From: UBA5239 sp040391785
GTDB taxonomy: Bacteria; Verrucomicrobiota; Lentisphaeria; Victivallales; Victivallaceae
Direction of reading: 5' to 3'
DNA: 64,000 nt
Assembly (NCBI GenBank): GCA_040391785.1
Contig: JBEBXH010000005.1
Location: 69,120 to 133,119, forward strand
A program made the translations under genes and the position numbers. The stretch's first letter is position 1; each line of letters begins with the position of its first letter. The notes below the pieces were generated by a model. The model saw only the letters and a list, made by a program, of their open reading frames with translations, was not told the origin of the DNA and did not search any database. This document shows positions 45,574-54,534 of the stretch, piece after piece.

Positions 45574-45620
45574 ATTGGCCGCAGGGTGCGGCTGCTGAAT
45601 TGGAGAATTGGAGAATTGGG
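45551..45620 (+). repeat. GAATTGG-linked hairpin repeat, copy 2
   Basis: Stems GGCGC/GCGCC (45558-45570) and CCGCA/TGCGG (45579-45591) are joined by TGAATTGG linkers and followed by three GAATTGG units. The first TGA of the linker is the stop codon of the isomerase-like gene. The loops (TGC, GGG) and linkers match copy 1 at 4031-4116, but the stems differ while keeping pairing. Confidence 0.8.
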
Positions 45621-45645
45621 GAGGCACTGGGCCTCCCCTGTCAGA

Positions 45646-47244
45646 TCAGTGCCGGACGAGCACGGTGTATGAGTATTTCACCGAGAGCTCTTCGCCGGGC
45701 TGCAGCGTCAGTTCCCAGGTCAGTTCGCGACGCGGATTCACGCTGTAAATGCCGGTTTCCAGCAACTTGGCTTTCGGCTCTTTTTCGGCGGAAACCAGTT
45801 CACCGGAGAACTGCAGCCGGGCGACTACTTTGGCCGGGGTCGAGCGGTAATTGTGCAGCATCACCGTGCCCTCGACTTCCGGATTGCGGTAACTGTGGCC
45901 GCCGACATAAACGATCGGACGTCCGCTGATCTTAGGGCCATTCTTTCCCTCCTTATTTTCTACTTCATATTCGCTTATCTTGCCGGTTACGGTCAGGGCT
46001 TTGGTGATTTTGATCAATGCTTCCTGGCCGGGGTTGGTCCAGCCGACGGTGGTCTGGGCGAGAATTTTTTCGCCGCTCACAATTTCGATTGGTGCGGTGG
46101 TCAGCGGTGAATTCAACGGATTCTTGAAGCGGACCGCATCCCATAAATCGCCATAGGGGCTTACTTCACCATTACTCACGTTTCGATAGTTTCCCCACGG
46201 ATCGCGGCGGTCCGGAATTTCCCAATCGACAATCCGCTCATAAGCGGCCTGCCCGCTGGCGATGTTTTTGTAGACGCTCTCGTCTTTGCCCAGAGTAATT
46301 CTACCGAGCGGAGTGTAGTGGATATCCTCAGACAAACCGGCCGACGGCAATGGTGATTCCCCGAATGTGGCCATTGGGGATCTGTCCATGGTATTCATGA
46401 CCCTCTGTGACATTACCCCGGCCGCCCAGCCGCCGGCATCCTTGGCGGCAAGCGATTGAAAAAATTGATTCAGATTATTGATCAGCAGCGGACTCACGAC
46501 ACGCATATATTCCAGATTCGGAAACCCCGAAATCAGGTTGACTTCGGCATTTTTCAGTTCTTCCAGTTCGTTGGTGATGACCGCGGAGTGGTCAATCTGC
46601 AGCTTGGAATCCTTGCCCAGCGCGATCCGGTAGGCGGGGGCCCACGAAAGCCCGAACGTCACGTAATTGATTTGTAACGGTGACTCTTTCCGGTGGTTAT
46701 CGACCAGCAATACCCATTTTTCCCGGCTTGTTTTTCGACTGACTCCTTCATTGACTCCATCCGATTCGATCAAGGCGACCATACTGCGGTCAAAGGTAAT
46801 CAACTGCCCGGATTCCTGTTTGAGCACCAGAAGGCTGCCCATCGTTTGCGGGTCATTCCGGTCGCCGAGCCTGACCATGGTACCCGTGACGGTTCGCGAC
46901 GGCTCGTTGCCGGCGGCTCTCAGCATGACAGTGACTTTGCGGCCTTCGTAACTGGCCATCAGGTCCGTAAATGGAACTTTATGAATTTCCTCGACCTGTT
47001 GTTTGGTTCTGGTGACAGTCAGGTTCTGCCCGGGAGCGAACCACAATGTGCCGTGTACCGGTTTGATTTCTTCATCGATCAGGAACGCCTTGTTCGGAGT
47101 GGTTTTAATTTCGCGGGTGATCAGCGCGTAACCGTTTTTGAAGAGCGCCGCCCGGGTGACCGGGGCCTTGGCCCTGGGTTCGTCGGCTCCGGACAAGTTC
47201 GCGCCGATAAGCGCTGCCATCGCAAGTGCTGCCGCAGTTTTCAT
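45646..47244 (-). CDS. Secreted DUF4139-like protein, paralogue 1
   Basis: About 532 aa. ATG 47244 has AGGAGG six bases upstream and gives a signal peptide (MKTAAALAMAALIGANLSGA); the longer frame is excluded by that site. The N-terminal VTRAALFKNGYALITREI looks like DUF4140. The C-terminal ELTWELTLQPGEELSVKYSYTVLVR is the usual close of DUF4139 (mucoidy-inhibitor-A-like) proteins. It lacks the coiled coil typical of that family. A paralogue with the same plan lies at 52917-54524. The role is unknown; a periplasmic beta-rich adhesin or scaffold is possible. Confidence 0.75.
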   Translation of the reverse strand: MKTAAALAMAALIGANLSGADEPRAKAPVTRAALFKNGYALITREIKTTPNKAFLIDEEIKPVHGTLWFAPGQNLTVTRTKQQVEEIHKVPFTDLMASYEGRKVTVMLRAAGNEPSRTVTGTMVRLGDRNDPQTMGSLLVLKQESGQLITFDRSMVALIESDGVNEGVSRKTSREKWVLLVDNHRKESPLQINYVTFGLSWAPAYRIALGKDSKLQIDHSAVITNELEELKNAEVNLISGFPNLEYMRVVSPLLINNLNQFFQSLAAKDAGGWAAGVMSQRVMNTMDRSPMATFGESPLPSAGLSEDIHYTPLGRITLGKDESVYKNIASGQAAYERIVDWEIPDRRDPWGNYRNVSNGEVSPYGDLWDAVRFKNPLNSPLTTAPIEIVSGEKILAQTTVGWTNPGQEALIKITKALTVTGKISEYEVENKEGKNGPKISGRPIVYVGGHSYRNPEVEGTVMLHNYRSTPAKVVARLQFSGELVSAEKEPKAKLLETGIYSVNPRRELTWELTLQPGEELSVKYSYTVLVRH

Positions 47245-47301
47245 AACTTTCCTCCTGTTTTCGGGTTGCTGATCATACAATAATCCCAAAACAGGAAAGA
47301 T

Positions 47302-47330
47302 TGTCAAATCATTGTAAAACCATTGTAAAA
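47302..47330 (-). promoter_or_regulatory. TTGACA -35 with upstream 11-bp direct repeats
   Basis: Minus-strand TTGACA (47307-47302) is followed, after 17-18 bp, by ATTATT/TTATTG. Directly upstream of the -35, TTTTACAAT occurs twice with an 11-bp period (47311-47319 and 47322-47330). This is the expected place for an activator site. The same pair occurs at 23455-23473. Confidence 0.5.
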
Positions 47331-47356
47331 TCTCCGGAATATGATATTTTATACCG

Positions 47357-47495
47357 AATTGAAAATTGAGAATGGAAAATGGAAAATTGTGGGGGAGTTA
47401 ATTCGTTTCCGGTTTATCGGTGATTGCTGGAGTATCAAATGAGGGTTAAAGGGATTCATCCCTTTCCTTCATTATCCATTATCCATTAAAAAATT
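47357..47495 (+). repeat. Heptamer-flanked repeat element (copy F)
   Basis: GAAAATTGAGAATGGAAAAT-type heptamers (47359-47389) come first. About 60 unrelated bases follow, then the core TATCAAATGAGGGTTAAAGG with its ATTCATCCCTTTCCT continuation (47433-47467), shared with copy E. The element ends in CATTATC heptamers (47469-47487). It fills most of the 262-bp divergent gap and ends just before the ribosome site of the metal-transporter-like gene. Confidence 0.85.
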
Positions 47496-47506
47496 AAGGA
47501 AATCAG

Positions 47507-48226
47507 ATGAATGCAGATGAAATAACACTGGGCGCCCTTTTGCTTACGGCAATCCTGACCGGGGTGATTCACACGATCGCCGGACCGGACCATTACCTGC
47601 CGTTTATTGCCATTGCCAAATGCCGTAACTATGGCTGGATCAAGACGTTTCTATGGACGCTGTTCTGCGGTGTCGGGCACGTCGGCAGTGCGTTGCTGCT
47701 GGCGGCGCTGTTTCTGCTTTTCGCGGAAGTTCTTTCCGAAGCGCATCTGGAATGGGTGGAGGAGTGGCGCGGCAGCATCGCGGCCTACGCGCTGATCGGG
47801 ATGGGCGCGGCCATGCTGATTTACGCCCTGCGCAAACGCTGGAAGCGGCGGCCGCACCAGCACACGCACGACCATGCGGACGGCACGACCCATGTCCATA
47901 CCCACACCCATGACCCGCAGCACGGTCACCCGCACGGCAGCAGCAAAAGCATCTCGTACTGGGTGGTTTTCATCATTTTCGTGCTCGGCCCCTGCGAAGC
48001 ACTGCTCCCGCTCCTGACCGCGTCTGCGGTGCTGGGAACAGCGAGCGTGATCGTGGTCGCCGTGGTATTCAGCATCGCCACGATCCTGACGATGCTGTGC
48101 GCCGTGGCCGCCGGGACCTTCGGCCTGAAACTGCTGCGTTTCCGCTACCTGGAAGAATACGCCTCCGAAATCGCCGGCGCCACGGTCATGTGCTGCGGGT
48201 TGGCCATCGCCTGCCTCGGACTGTAA
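47507..48226 (+). CDS. Six-helix metal transporter-like membrane protein with His-rich loop
   Basis: 239 aa with six predicted membrane segments. Helix 1 carries GVIHTIAGPDHYLPF, resembling the HxxxGPDH signature of UreH/NicO-type metal permeases. The cytoplasmic loop after helix 3 (about 114-145) is packed with His (HQHTHDHADG, HVHTHTHD), a common Ni/Co/Zn-binding stretch. AAGGA lies before the ATG. It probably moves a transition metal, but the ion and direction cannot be told. It is convergent with the glycosidase-like gene. Confidence 0.8.
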   Translation: MNADEITLGALLLTAILTGVIHTIAGPDHYLPFIAIAKCRNYGWIKTFLWTLFCGVGHVGSALLLAALFLLFAEVLSEAHLEWVEEWRGSIAAYALIGMGAAMLIYALRKRWKRRPHQHTHDHADGTTHVHTHTHDPQHGHPHGSSKSISYWVVFIIFVLGPCEALLPLLTASAVLGTASVIVVAVVFSIATILTMLCAVAAGTFGLKLLRFRYLEEYASEIAGATVMCCGLAIACLGL

Positions 48227-48228
48227 TT

Positions 48229-50853
48229 TCAGTCGGCGATCAGGTAGAAGCGGGCGCGGTCGGGCTTGAAGTCGATGTCCAGTTTTTTGCCGCCGGGCAG
48301 CGTGACGGTAGCCGTCAGCGAGCGGTCGTTACGGTAATTGGCGGCGTAGACCAGCAGCTGTTTGCCGAGGCGCAGCGCTTTGATCCGGAGCCAGTCGGGA
48401 TGATCGCTGATTTCGACCGGGGTGCCCTTCAGAAAAAATTCCTCGTAAGGAACCGCCGTGCGGATGCCGTCGGCCACATGGCGCAGGTTGACCGGATTGA
48501 AAAAGGCGGCCGAGTTCCAATAGAGCACCGTGTCGGCCCGTTCCATCAGGCACTCCCAAAGCTGGTATTTGTACATCGGTTTTTCGTCCGTGGGAACCTG
48601 CCCGAAACCGGTGTGGCCGGAGAGCAGTGTCGGCACCGCGACCGGGCGGCCAAGTTCCCGGCTGTGCATGGCGATGGTGTCGCCGACCAGCGCGGAATCG
48701 CGGATGCCCTGGTAAGTGTAGATCATCGGGCTGATCCGGTCGACGTACCGGGTCAATTTGCGGTAGTCCCAGAAGCTGCTGCGGCGCAGTTCCTCCGGGG
48801 AACGGTCGCGGACGATCTGCGGGATCAGTTTTGCGTTGGGATTGTGACGGCGCGCCGCTTCGAGATACAGCTGGTAATGGCGGCTCATCATCTCGCATTT
48901 GAAGTCGACCCACTGTTCGTATTCCCGGCGGTAGCGCTGCCGGTCGCCGACGATCTCCCGGACCGGGGTGGTTACTCCGGTGCTTTCGCGGAACATGGCC
49001 AGCAGTTCAGGGTGGTAATCGATGCGGTCGCCGGCCATGTTGGTGTTTTCGTCGTCGATCACGATGGTGTCCACATATTTGCCGAGCTCGGCAATTTTGT
49101 CGAGATCCTGTTTGACCCACGCCGAATCGGGGCGGACCAGGATGCTCGGCTTGCGGTCGGGCTTGCCGTCGAGGCCGATGGCTCGTTCATCCTCGGGCGG
49201 CGCTCCCAGCCGGGGCGAATGTTCACCAATGATCCGGATGCCGTTTGCCGCCGCCTGGGCGGAAAAACCCTGCCACAATCCGGGATATTGCGCGGGATAC
49301 AAGTGCCACGGATTCAGGAGATTGATCCCGAAGCGGCGGCAAAGTTCCGGCAGCCCCGGATAATCGGTGAAGAAGCCCCGGAAATTCTCCCCGGCGGGCC
49401 CCACGCGGATTTGCCGGAACGCCGGAGTGTCGGCAATGCGGACCGGCTCCAGGTTGACTGTGCTCCACGGCTGGTTCACGCCGTACATGACAAACGAATA
49501 TTCCAGCTGGACGCTCTCCGCGGAGGTGGCTTCCAGAAACAGCGTCACGCTCAGTGAAATATGGCTGAACCCGATGTCATACGATTTCCGTCCGTCCGCC
49601 TCGGCGGTCTCTTTCAAGGTCAGAAATTCAGGGGCGCGCCCCTTCCAGTTGAGGCCGGCCCATTGACTGGTGACGCCGTGAAGGGTGACGCCGGCAGGCA
49701 GCCGGATCTGCATGGCCCCCAGTTGCGCCACCGGTTTATTGTCCGGCGTGACAAAGCGAAAAACCAGCGGCGAAACAAAGCCTTGTCCGATGCCGTTCAC
49801 CGCGTAATCCGGGTTCAGCATCACCGGAATTTTCAGGTCGGTGAAAAAATCGCCGCCGCGCTCACGCGCCTCGAACTTGTCCGGCGTATAGTTGGCGTCG
49901 GTGGTGAAAACCAGGGCATCCGCCAGCAGCCGCCCCGAAGTGGACAGGAGCAGCTCATGCGAAGCGCCGCCGCTTCTGAAGGCGCCGAGGCGCTGCCAGT
50001 AATATTGACCGTCGACCTTGCCGTCGATTTCCCGTTCGGTATTGCGGGTGGTGAATTCATAAATATCCTTGCGGTCCAGACTCACTTTCACTCCCGGACA
50101 GTCGCGGTACCCGTAAATCCGGCCCCAGATGTAATAATCGCGCTCCAGCGGCAGCAGCGACTGCTGGTCGATTTCCGGCTTGACCTGGAAACGGTAGGTC
50201 AGTTTCCCCCCGGCCAGATAATAACCGCCCTTTCCGGAAAAATACCCCGGGATATCCCGTCCATGCGCCGAAATACTGCCGCCGGTCATGCAGTCCTCGG
50301 CTTCCTTCCAGACCACCAGCGCGTTCGGCGCGATGCTGCCGGGCTCGTCGGAAGACGCGGTCACTGCCAAGTCGGCGAATTCGACTTCGCCCTTGCCTTT
50401 GTAAAACTGGTAAAATGCGAAATACTCCTTCAGCGGTACCGGCAGCAGGAGCTTGCGCGAAAAGGTTTTCCATTCCGGTGACGGGGTCAGGTTCAGCCCC
50501 ATGGCGCGGCGGTTCGCCTGGTCGTTGCCGTTGAAATTCACGTTTACCCGGACGAAACCGTCCGCGGCCAGTTCCAGATTGCGTGTGCGGTAGCGGCCGG
50601 TGGCTTCGACCATGGTGCCGGCGGGCAACTCGCATTTGGCCCGCTTGCCGATGTAGCCGGAAGCGGTTTCCGCCGCCGAAATCCGCACGATCCGGCCCGG
50701 CAGCAGCTTGATTTCGGAATCGGTTTTGTAGTGATTGACGCTCCATCCGGCAGGAAACTCGCCGCCGTTTTCGGGCCATTCGGCGCTGGAGACAAGTTCC
50801 GCGCCGGTGGCCGCGAATCCGGCCAGCAAAAGAAAAACGATGAGTTTACGCAT
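48229..50853 (-). CDS. Large secreted TIM-barrel glycosidase-like protein
   Basis: About 874 aa. ATG 50853 gives the signal peptide MRKLIVFLLLAGFAATGA; an ATG 15 bases earlier adds polar residues. Residues about 20-180 and 190-320 look like two beta-sandwich modules (YYLAGGKLTYRFQVKP). From about 500 a barrel fold follows: ELCRRFGINLLNPWHL, VDTIVIDDENTNMAGDRIDY (Asp/Glu candidates for catalysis), DRISPMIYTYQGI and RADTVLYWNSAAFF. A beta-rich C-terminus ends the protein. Glycoside hydrolase is likely; the family is not clear. It is co-directional with the pseudopilin and GntR-LacI regulator. Confidence 0.82.
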   Translation of the reverse strand: MRKLIVFLLLAGFAATGAELVSSAEWPENGGEFPAGWSVNHYKTDSEIKLLPGRIVRISAAETASGYIGKRAKCELPAGTMVEATGRYRTRNLELAADGFVRVNVNFNGNDQANRRAMGLNLTPSPEWKTFSRKLLLPVPLKEYFAFYQFYKGKGEVEFADLAVTASSDEPGSIAPNALVVWKEAEDCMTGGSISAHGRDIPGYFSGKGGYYLAGGKLTYRFQVKPEIDQQSLLPLERDYYIWGRIYGYRDCPGVKVSLDRKDIYEFTTRNTEREIDGKVDGQYYWQRLGAFRSGGASHELLLSTSGRLLADALVFTTDANYTPDKFEARERGGDFFTDLKIPVMLNPDYAVNGIGQGFVSPLVFRFVTPDNKPVAQLGAMQIRLPAGVTLHGVTSQWAGLNWKGRAPEFLTLKETAEADGRKSYDIGFSHISLSVTLFLEATSAESVQLEYSFVMYGVNQPWSTVNLEPVRIADTPAFRQIRVGPAGENFRGFFTDYPGLPELCRRFGINLLNPWHLYPAQYPGLWQGFSAQAAANGIRIIGEHSPRLGAPPEDERAIGLDGKPDRKPSILVRPDSAWVKQDLDKIAELGKYVDTIVIDDENTNMAGDRIDYHPELLAMFRESTGVTTPVREIVGDRQRYRREYEQWVDFKCEMMSRHYQLYLEAARRHNPNAKLIPQIVRDRSPEELRRSSFWDYRKLTRYVDRISPMIYTYQGIRDSALVGDTIAMHSRELGRPVAVPTLLSGHTGFGQVPTDEKPMYKYQLWECLMERADTVLYWNSAAFFNPVNLRHVADGIRTAVPYEEFFLKGTPVEISDHPDWLRIKALRLGKQLLVYAANYRNDRSLTATVTLPGGKKLDIDFKPDRARFYLIAD

Positions 50854-50872
50854 GATGTAATTTCCCATTGGG

Positions 50873-51682
50873 TCAACGCTTCATCCCGTCGGGAGTCCAC
50901 TGGTTGTGATCGACGATATAAGAATAAAAGGTATCCTTTTTGTACAGGCTCTGGATGCCGATTTCGCCGGAAGTGACGGGCGCGGTGGCAAAAACCTGTT
51001 CCACGTGGCCGTCGACTTTGGATACCATGCAAATCCGGTTATGAATCGGTTTGGCGCAGTTGTTGGTGGCACTGTAGGAGGCGTTCAAATACATGCTGCC
51101 GAGGTATTCCTTGGTGGCGGTGGCGCGGCTGTTCACCACACTTTCCGCCAGCATGACCATGTTGCCCGGACGGGTGATTCGCGACAATTTGTTGGGAATC
51201 GCTTTATCCGCCGCGATGGTCGGGTGGGAGCGGGCGAGGAAATCCTGGTTGTAACCGTACGACGGAAACTCCCAGTAGTAATTAGTGCTGCTTTCCGGGC
51301 TGTTTTTGTTGGAGTTCAGCCAGGAGGCATTGTAGCCCTCGGCAAGCCCTGCCACCGGACGCCCGGGGCAGACGAAAACCCGGCCGCTGATATCATAATG
51401 CTTGAGCAGCGTGGAGGTCCAGCGGGCCGTCAGCTGCGGAGACGTTCCGGCGATATCATAGTGGTAGGGGATGAACCAATCGTCGTTGTCATTGCAATAC
51501 AACAGGATGCCGAGCCCGAGCTGCTTCAGGTTATTCTGACAGGAGGCCGAGCGGGCCTTGTCGCGGGCGGCATTCAGCGCCGGCAGCAGCATGGCCGCCA
51601 GAATCGCGATGATGGCGATGACGACCAGGAGTTCAATGAGTGTGAAATACCTGGATTTACTGGGGATTGGACGGATAAGCAT
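50873..51682 (-). CDS. Type IV pseudopilin-like protein (H-X9-DG family)
   Basis: 269 aa. The leader MLIRPIPSKSRY precedes FTLIELLVVIAIIAILAAML, the prepilin cleavage site and helix. The C-terminal domain ends with HNRICMVSKVDG, a perfect H-X9-DG. The overlap with the regulator gene is 26 bp. It lies 19 bp upstream of the secreted glycosidase-like gene, mirroring the 7.7-9.6 kb locus. The conserved N-terminus means it should be processed by a prepilin peptidase encoded elsewhere. Confidence 0.93.
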   Translation of the reverse strand: MLIRPIPSKSRYFTLIELLVVIAIIAILAAMLLPALNAARDKARSASCQNNLKQLGLGILLYCNDNDDWFIPYHYDIAGTSPQLTARWTSTLLKHYDISGRVFVCPGRPVAGLAEGYNASWLNSNKNSPESSTNYYWEFPSYGYNQDFLARSHPTIAADKAIPNKLSRITRPGNMVMLAESVVNSRATATKEYLGSMYLNASYSATNNCAKPIHNRICMVSKVDGHVEQVFATAPVTSGEIGIQSLYKKDTFYSYIVDHNQWTPDGMKR

Positions 51683-52805
51683 GCCGCACCTCTTTTTTAG
51701 TATGGATGGATTTGTAATGTAAAGGGGAACTTTCCCGGATGACGATTTGTGATTTGATGAAATGATACGGCGGCCGCAGTTCGGGGCGCTGCGGATTGAA
51801 CCACTGTTCCGCCCGGCGCAGCAGCAGCAGGCTCTGGCGGGCCAGCTCCTCGAAATCGGTTTCCACCGAAGTCAGCGGCGGCGTCATGAAATTGCAGTTC
51901 AGCCCGGAGATAAAGCCGACCACCGCCACATCCTGCGGGATACGCAATCCCATGCCGAGCAGCAGCCGGCAACTATCCATGGCATAGAAATCCGAATGGC
52001 ACATGATAGCGCTCGGCGGCGAAGCGGACTTCAGCAGCGGCGCCAACTCCCGGTGAAGTTTTTCCGGGAACCTGGCGTCGCCATGTTTTAAGCGGATAAT
52101 CAACTGCGGGTCGTCCGACAACCCGTGACTTTGCAGCAGCTCGCGGTATTCCGGCAAAGAGTATTCCCGGACGTCGTTTCCCGGCGCGGTCAGTGTGATA
52201 ATTTTCTTGTGCCCGGCCATCTGGAGATGAGCCAACCCCGTCCGCCACCCCTGCCGGATATCCAGCCCGATCGCCGGCCAGCCGGTCAGCTGGTAGTCCG
52301 ATTTGGAACCGAACACCAGCAGGATCGGCAGGTCGAGGCCGTTCAAAAGTTTCAAAATGGGTTCATCGCCACGGAAGTTGTTGGCCAGCAGGGCGATACC
52401 GGAAATATTCATATTGCGGATGGTTTCCCGGACGCTTTCCGGAGAGAGCCAGCAGAACTGGACCAGATCGCAAAGCTGGAGTTCAATCCGCATCCCGTCC
52501 GCCTGCTTCTGCAGAAATGGCATCAGGGTATTCGACGAAAGCGTGCTCGGGCCATTCAACTCCGCCAGAACCAGGAAGCGCCACGGACGGTTGTTCCGGG
52601 GGCAAACCCGGCTGCCGCTGCCGTTGAAACGCTCCAGCAGCCCTTCCTCCACCAGCTTGCCGGTGGCCTTGCGCAGGGTTTCGCGCGCCACCCCGTAGTG
52701 CCTGGACAGCTTCACCTCGGAGAGCTGTTCGCCGCCGCCAAGTTCACCGCTTTCGATCCTGCCCCGAAGGTCCTGATACACATGATTGTATTTGTTTTCA
52801 GCCAT
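51657..52805 (-). CDS. GntR-LacI chimeric transcriptional regulator
   Basis: 382 aa. The N-terminal winged helix is GntR-like (YQDLRGRIESGELGGGEQLSEVKLSRHYGVARETLRKAT). The C-terminal 300 residues are a LacI-type sugar-binding domain (ISGIALLANNF, SAIMCHSDFYAMDSCRLLLGMGLRIPQDVAVVGF). This order is that of B. subtilis AraR, so the effector is probably a sugar. AGAGG precedes the ATG. It is first in an operon with the pseudopilin and the secreted glycosidase-like gene and probably controls itself through the site in its promoter. Confidence 0.93.
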   Translation of the reverse strand: MAENKYNHVYQDLRGRIESGELGGGEQLSEVKLSRHYGVARETLRKATGKLVEEGLLERFNGSGSRVCPRNNRPWRFLVLAELNGPSTLSSNTLMPFLQKQADGMRIELQLCDLVQFCWLSPESVRETIRNMNISGIALLANNFRGDEPILKLLNGLDLPILLVFGSKSDYQLTGWPAIGLDIRQGWRTGLAHLQMAGHKKIITLTAPGNDVREYSLPEYRELLQSHGLSDDPQLIIRLKHGDARFPEKLHRELAPLLKSASPPSAIMCHSDFYAMDSCRLLLGMGLRIPQDVAVVGFISGLNCNFMTPPLTSVETDFEELARQSLLLLRRAEQWFNPQRPELRPPYHFIKSQIVIRESSPLHYKSIHTKKEVRHAYPSNPQ

Positions 52806-52813
52806 TCTAACCT

Positions 52814-52857
52814 CTGCCTATAAGAGTATAATAAAAGCTGTCTAGGCAGTTTGTCAA
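52814..52857 (-). promoter_or_regulatory. Promoter of the GntR-LacI gene with operator-like dyad
   Basis: On the minus strand TTGACA (52857-52852) is followed after 17-18 bp by TTATTA/TATTAT. The spacer holds CTGCCTAGACAG (52849-52838), a near-perfect palindrome. A second CTGCCTA half-site lies in the opposite orientation at 52814-52820. Binding there would block RNA polymerase. Confidence 0.65.
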
Positions 52858-52916
52858 TGGCCCTTACGAAAAAATGAAGAATTTTTCCATAAATACGGTT
52901 AAAACAGGTTGGAAAC

Positions 52917-54524
52917 TCAATCGCGGATCAATACCGAGTATTTATAATTGATGGTCACTTCTTCGCCGGGCTTCAGGCTCAGTTCCCAGGTCAGCTCGCG
53001 GCGGGCATTGACACCATAGGAACCGCCGTCCAGCAGCTTCTGTTGTGGTTCCCGTTCGGCGGAAATGAATTCGCCGGAATACTGCATCCGGATAAGTACT
53101 TTGGCCTCGTTTTTCCGGAAATTGTTCAGTTTCAGCGTTCCTGTAATATCGGGATTGCGGTATCGCCAGCTGCCGAAACGGGTTTCTTTTTTCTCGCCGG
53201 CCACTTCATTTTCCATGCGGATGCCGCTCATGGTCTCCGCTTTGGTGGTGTGCACGAGCGTTTCTTCGCCGATATTGGTCCACTCGATGGTGCCTTGACC
53301 AAGGACTTTTTCGCCGTCAACGATCTCTGCCGGGGCCGTGGTGATCGGCGCCTGGAACGGATTTTTGAAGCGGACGGAATCCCACAAATTGCCGTTTGGA
53401 TTCACCGGAGCCTGCTGCTCATACCGGTTGTATTCCCTGTATTGCCCAAAGATGTTGCGCATGTCCGGAATGACCCATTCGACAAGGCGCTCATAGGAGG
53501 TTTTCGCCGAATCCAGCGACTGGTACAATGTCTGGTCCTTCGCCAGAGTGATCCGGCCGGCGGGGGTGAAATGAATATCTTCCGACGCCATCGTTTCCGG
53601 AAGCGGCGACACGATACGGGAGGAGCGGTCGGATGACGAACTCGCACCATAATACATCTGCGTCATCGCTTCTTTCCGGGCATAGGGATTTTCCGTCTTA
53701 TGGAGCTGCTGGAAAAACCGGTTCAGGTCCATGACAGAGCCGAGCGGACTGACCACTTTCTGGTACTCCAGATTCGGGAATCCCGAAACCAGGTTGATTT
53801 CAACGTTTTTCAAATCCTCGAGTTCATTGATGATGATGCCCGTCTGGTCGACCTGAAGCACATTGTCCCGCCCCAAAGCAATCCGGTAAGCCGGCGCCCA
53901 GGTAACCCCGTATGTCATATAGTTGATGTACAGCGGAGACGAAGCGCCCTTCCGGTCCACCAGCATCATTTGCTTTTCCTGAGCCAGCTTGCTGTTCATG
54001 ACGCCCGATTCGATCAGCTTGACACTGTCCTCGGGAAATGTGAACAACCGGCCGGACTCATCTTTAATCACGATAAACGAACTTATTGCCTTCGGATTAT
54101 AATATACCCGTATATCTTCCGGAACAAGCGGCTTGCCGTGTTTTCCCGGCCGGATCAGGGTTCCCTTGATGACCCGGGGCGGTTCATTGCCGTCGGCCTT
54201 TAAGGTCACGGTCACATGCTGATTCTCGTAGCTGGCGGCCAGATTGATCAAAGGATTGTCATTCGGCACTTCCCGGATTCGCTTAATGCCGGTAATCGCC
54301 AGTTTTTCTCCCGGGCTGAACCACAAAGTTCCATGCACCGGATCAAGTTCCTCGTCGATCAAAAAAGGTTTCTCCGGCGTGGTTTTGATTTCGCGCACGA
54401 CCAGTGCGAAGCCGTTTTTGAATAACGCGGCTTTGACAATCGGCGCTTTCACCATCGGTTCGTCGTTCGCCCATAGGCTTCCACAGCATACGGCCAGCAG
54501 CAACAATGCGATTGTGTTCTTCAT
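52917..54524 (-). CDS. Secreted DUF4139-like protein, paralogue 2
   Basis: 535 aa with a signal peptide (MKNTIALLLLAVCCGSLWA). It shares its whole plan with the 45646-47244 protein: VKAALFKNGFALVVREIKTTPEKPFLIDEEL at the start, YINYMTYGVTWAPAYRIALG in the middle, and the DUF4139-type end ELTWELSLKPGEEVTINYKYSVLI. GGAGG lies five bases before the ATG, between it and the NifS-like stop, so the two genes may be co-transcribed. The function is unknown. Confidence 0.78.
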   Translation of the reverse strand: MKNTIALLLLAVCCGSLWANDEPMVKAPIVKAALFKNGFALVVREIKTTPEKPFLIDEELDPVHGTLWFSPGEKLAITGIKRIREVPNDNPLINLAASYENQHVTVTLKADGNEPPRVIKGTLIRPGKHGKPLVPEDIRVYYNPKAISSFIVIKDESGRLFTFPEDSVKLIESGVMNSKLAQEKQMMLVDRKGASSPLYINYMTYGVTWAPAYRIALGRDNVLQVDQTGIIINELEDLKNVEINLVSGFPNLEYQKVVSPLGSVMDLNRFFQQLHKTENPYARKEAMTQMYYGASSSSDRSSRIVSPLPETMASEDIHFTPAGRITLAKDQTLYQSLDSAKTSYERLVEWVIPDMRNIFGQYREYNRYEQQAPVNPNGNLWDSVRFKNPFQAPITTAPAEIVDGEKVLGQGTIEWTNIGEETLVHTTKAETMSGIRMENEVAGEKKETRFGSWRYRNPDITGTLKLNNFRKNEAKVLIRMQYSGEFISAEREPQQKLLDGGSYGVNARRELTWELSLKPGEEVTINYKYSVLIRD

Positions 54525-54534
54525 GGTACCCTCC

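Noticed and set aside
43732..45627. Long minus-strand ORF (631 codons) opposite the oxidoreductase/isomerase pair
   Set aside because: It spans two genes with good ribosome sites and family motifs, and it has no motif of its own.
48097..49557. Plus-strand ORF (486 codons) opposite the glycosidase-like gene
   Set aside because: Antisense shadow with no start signal and no recognisable domain.
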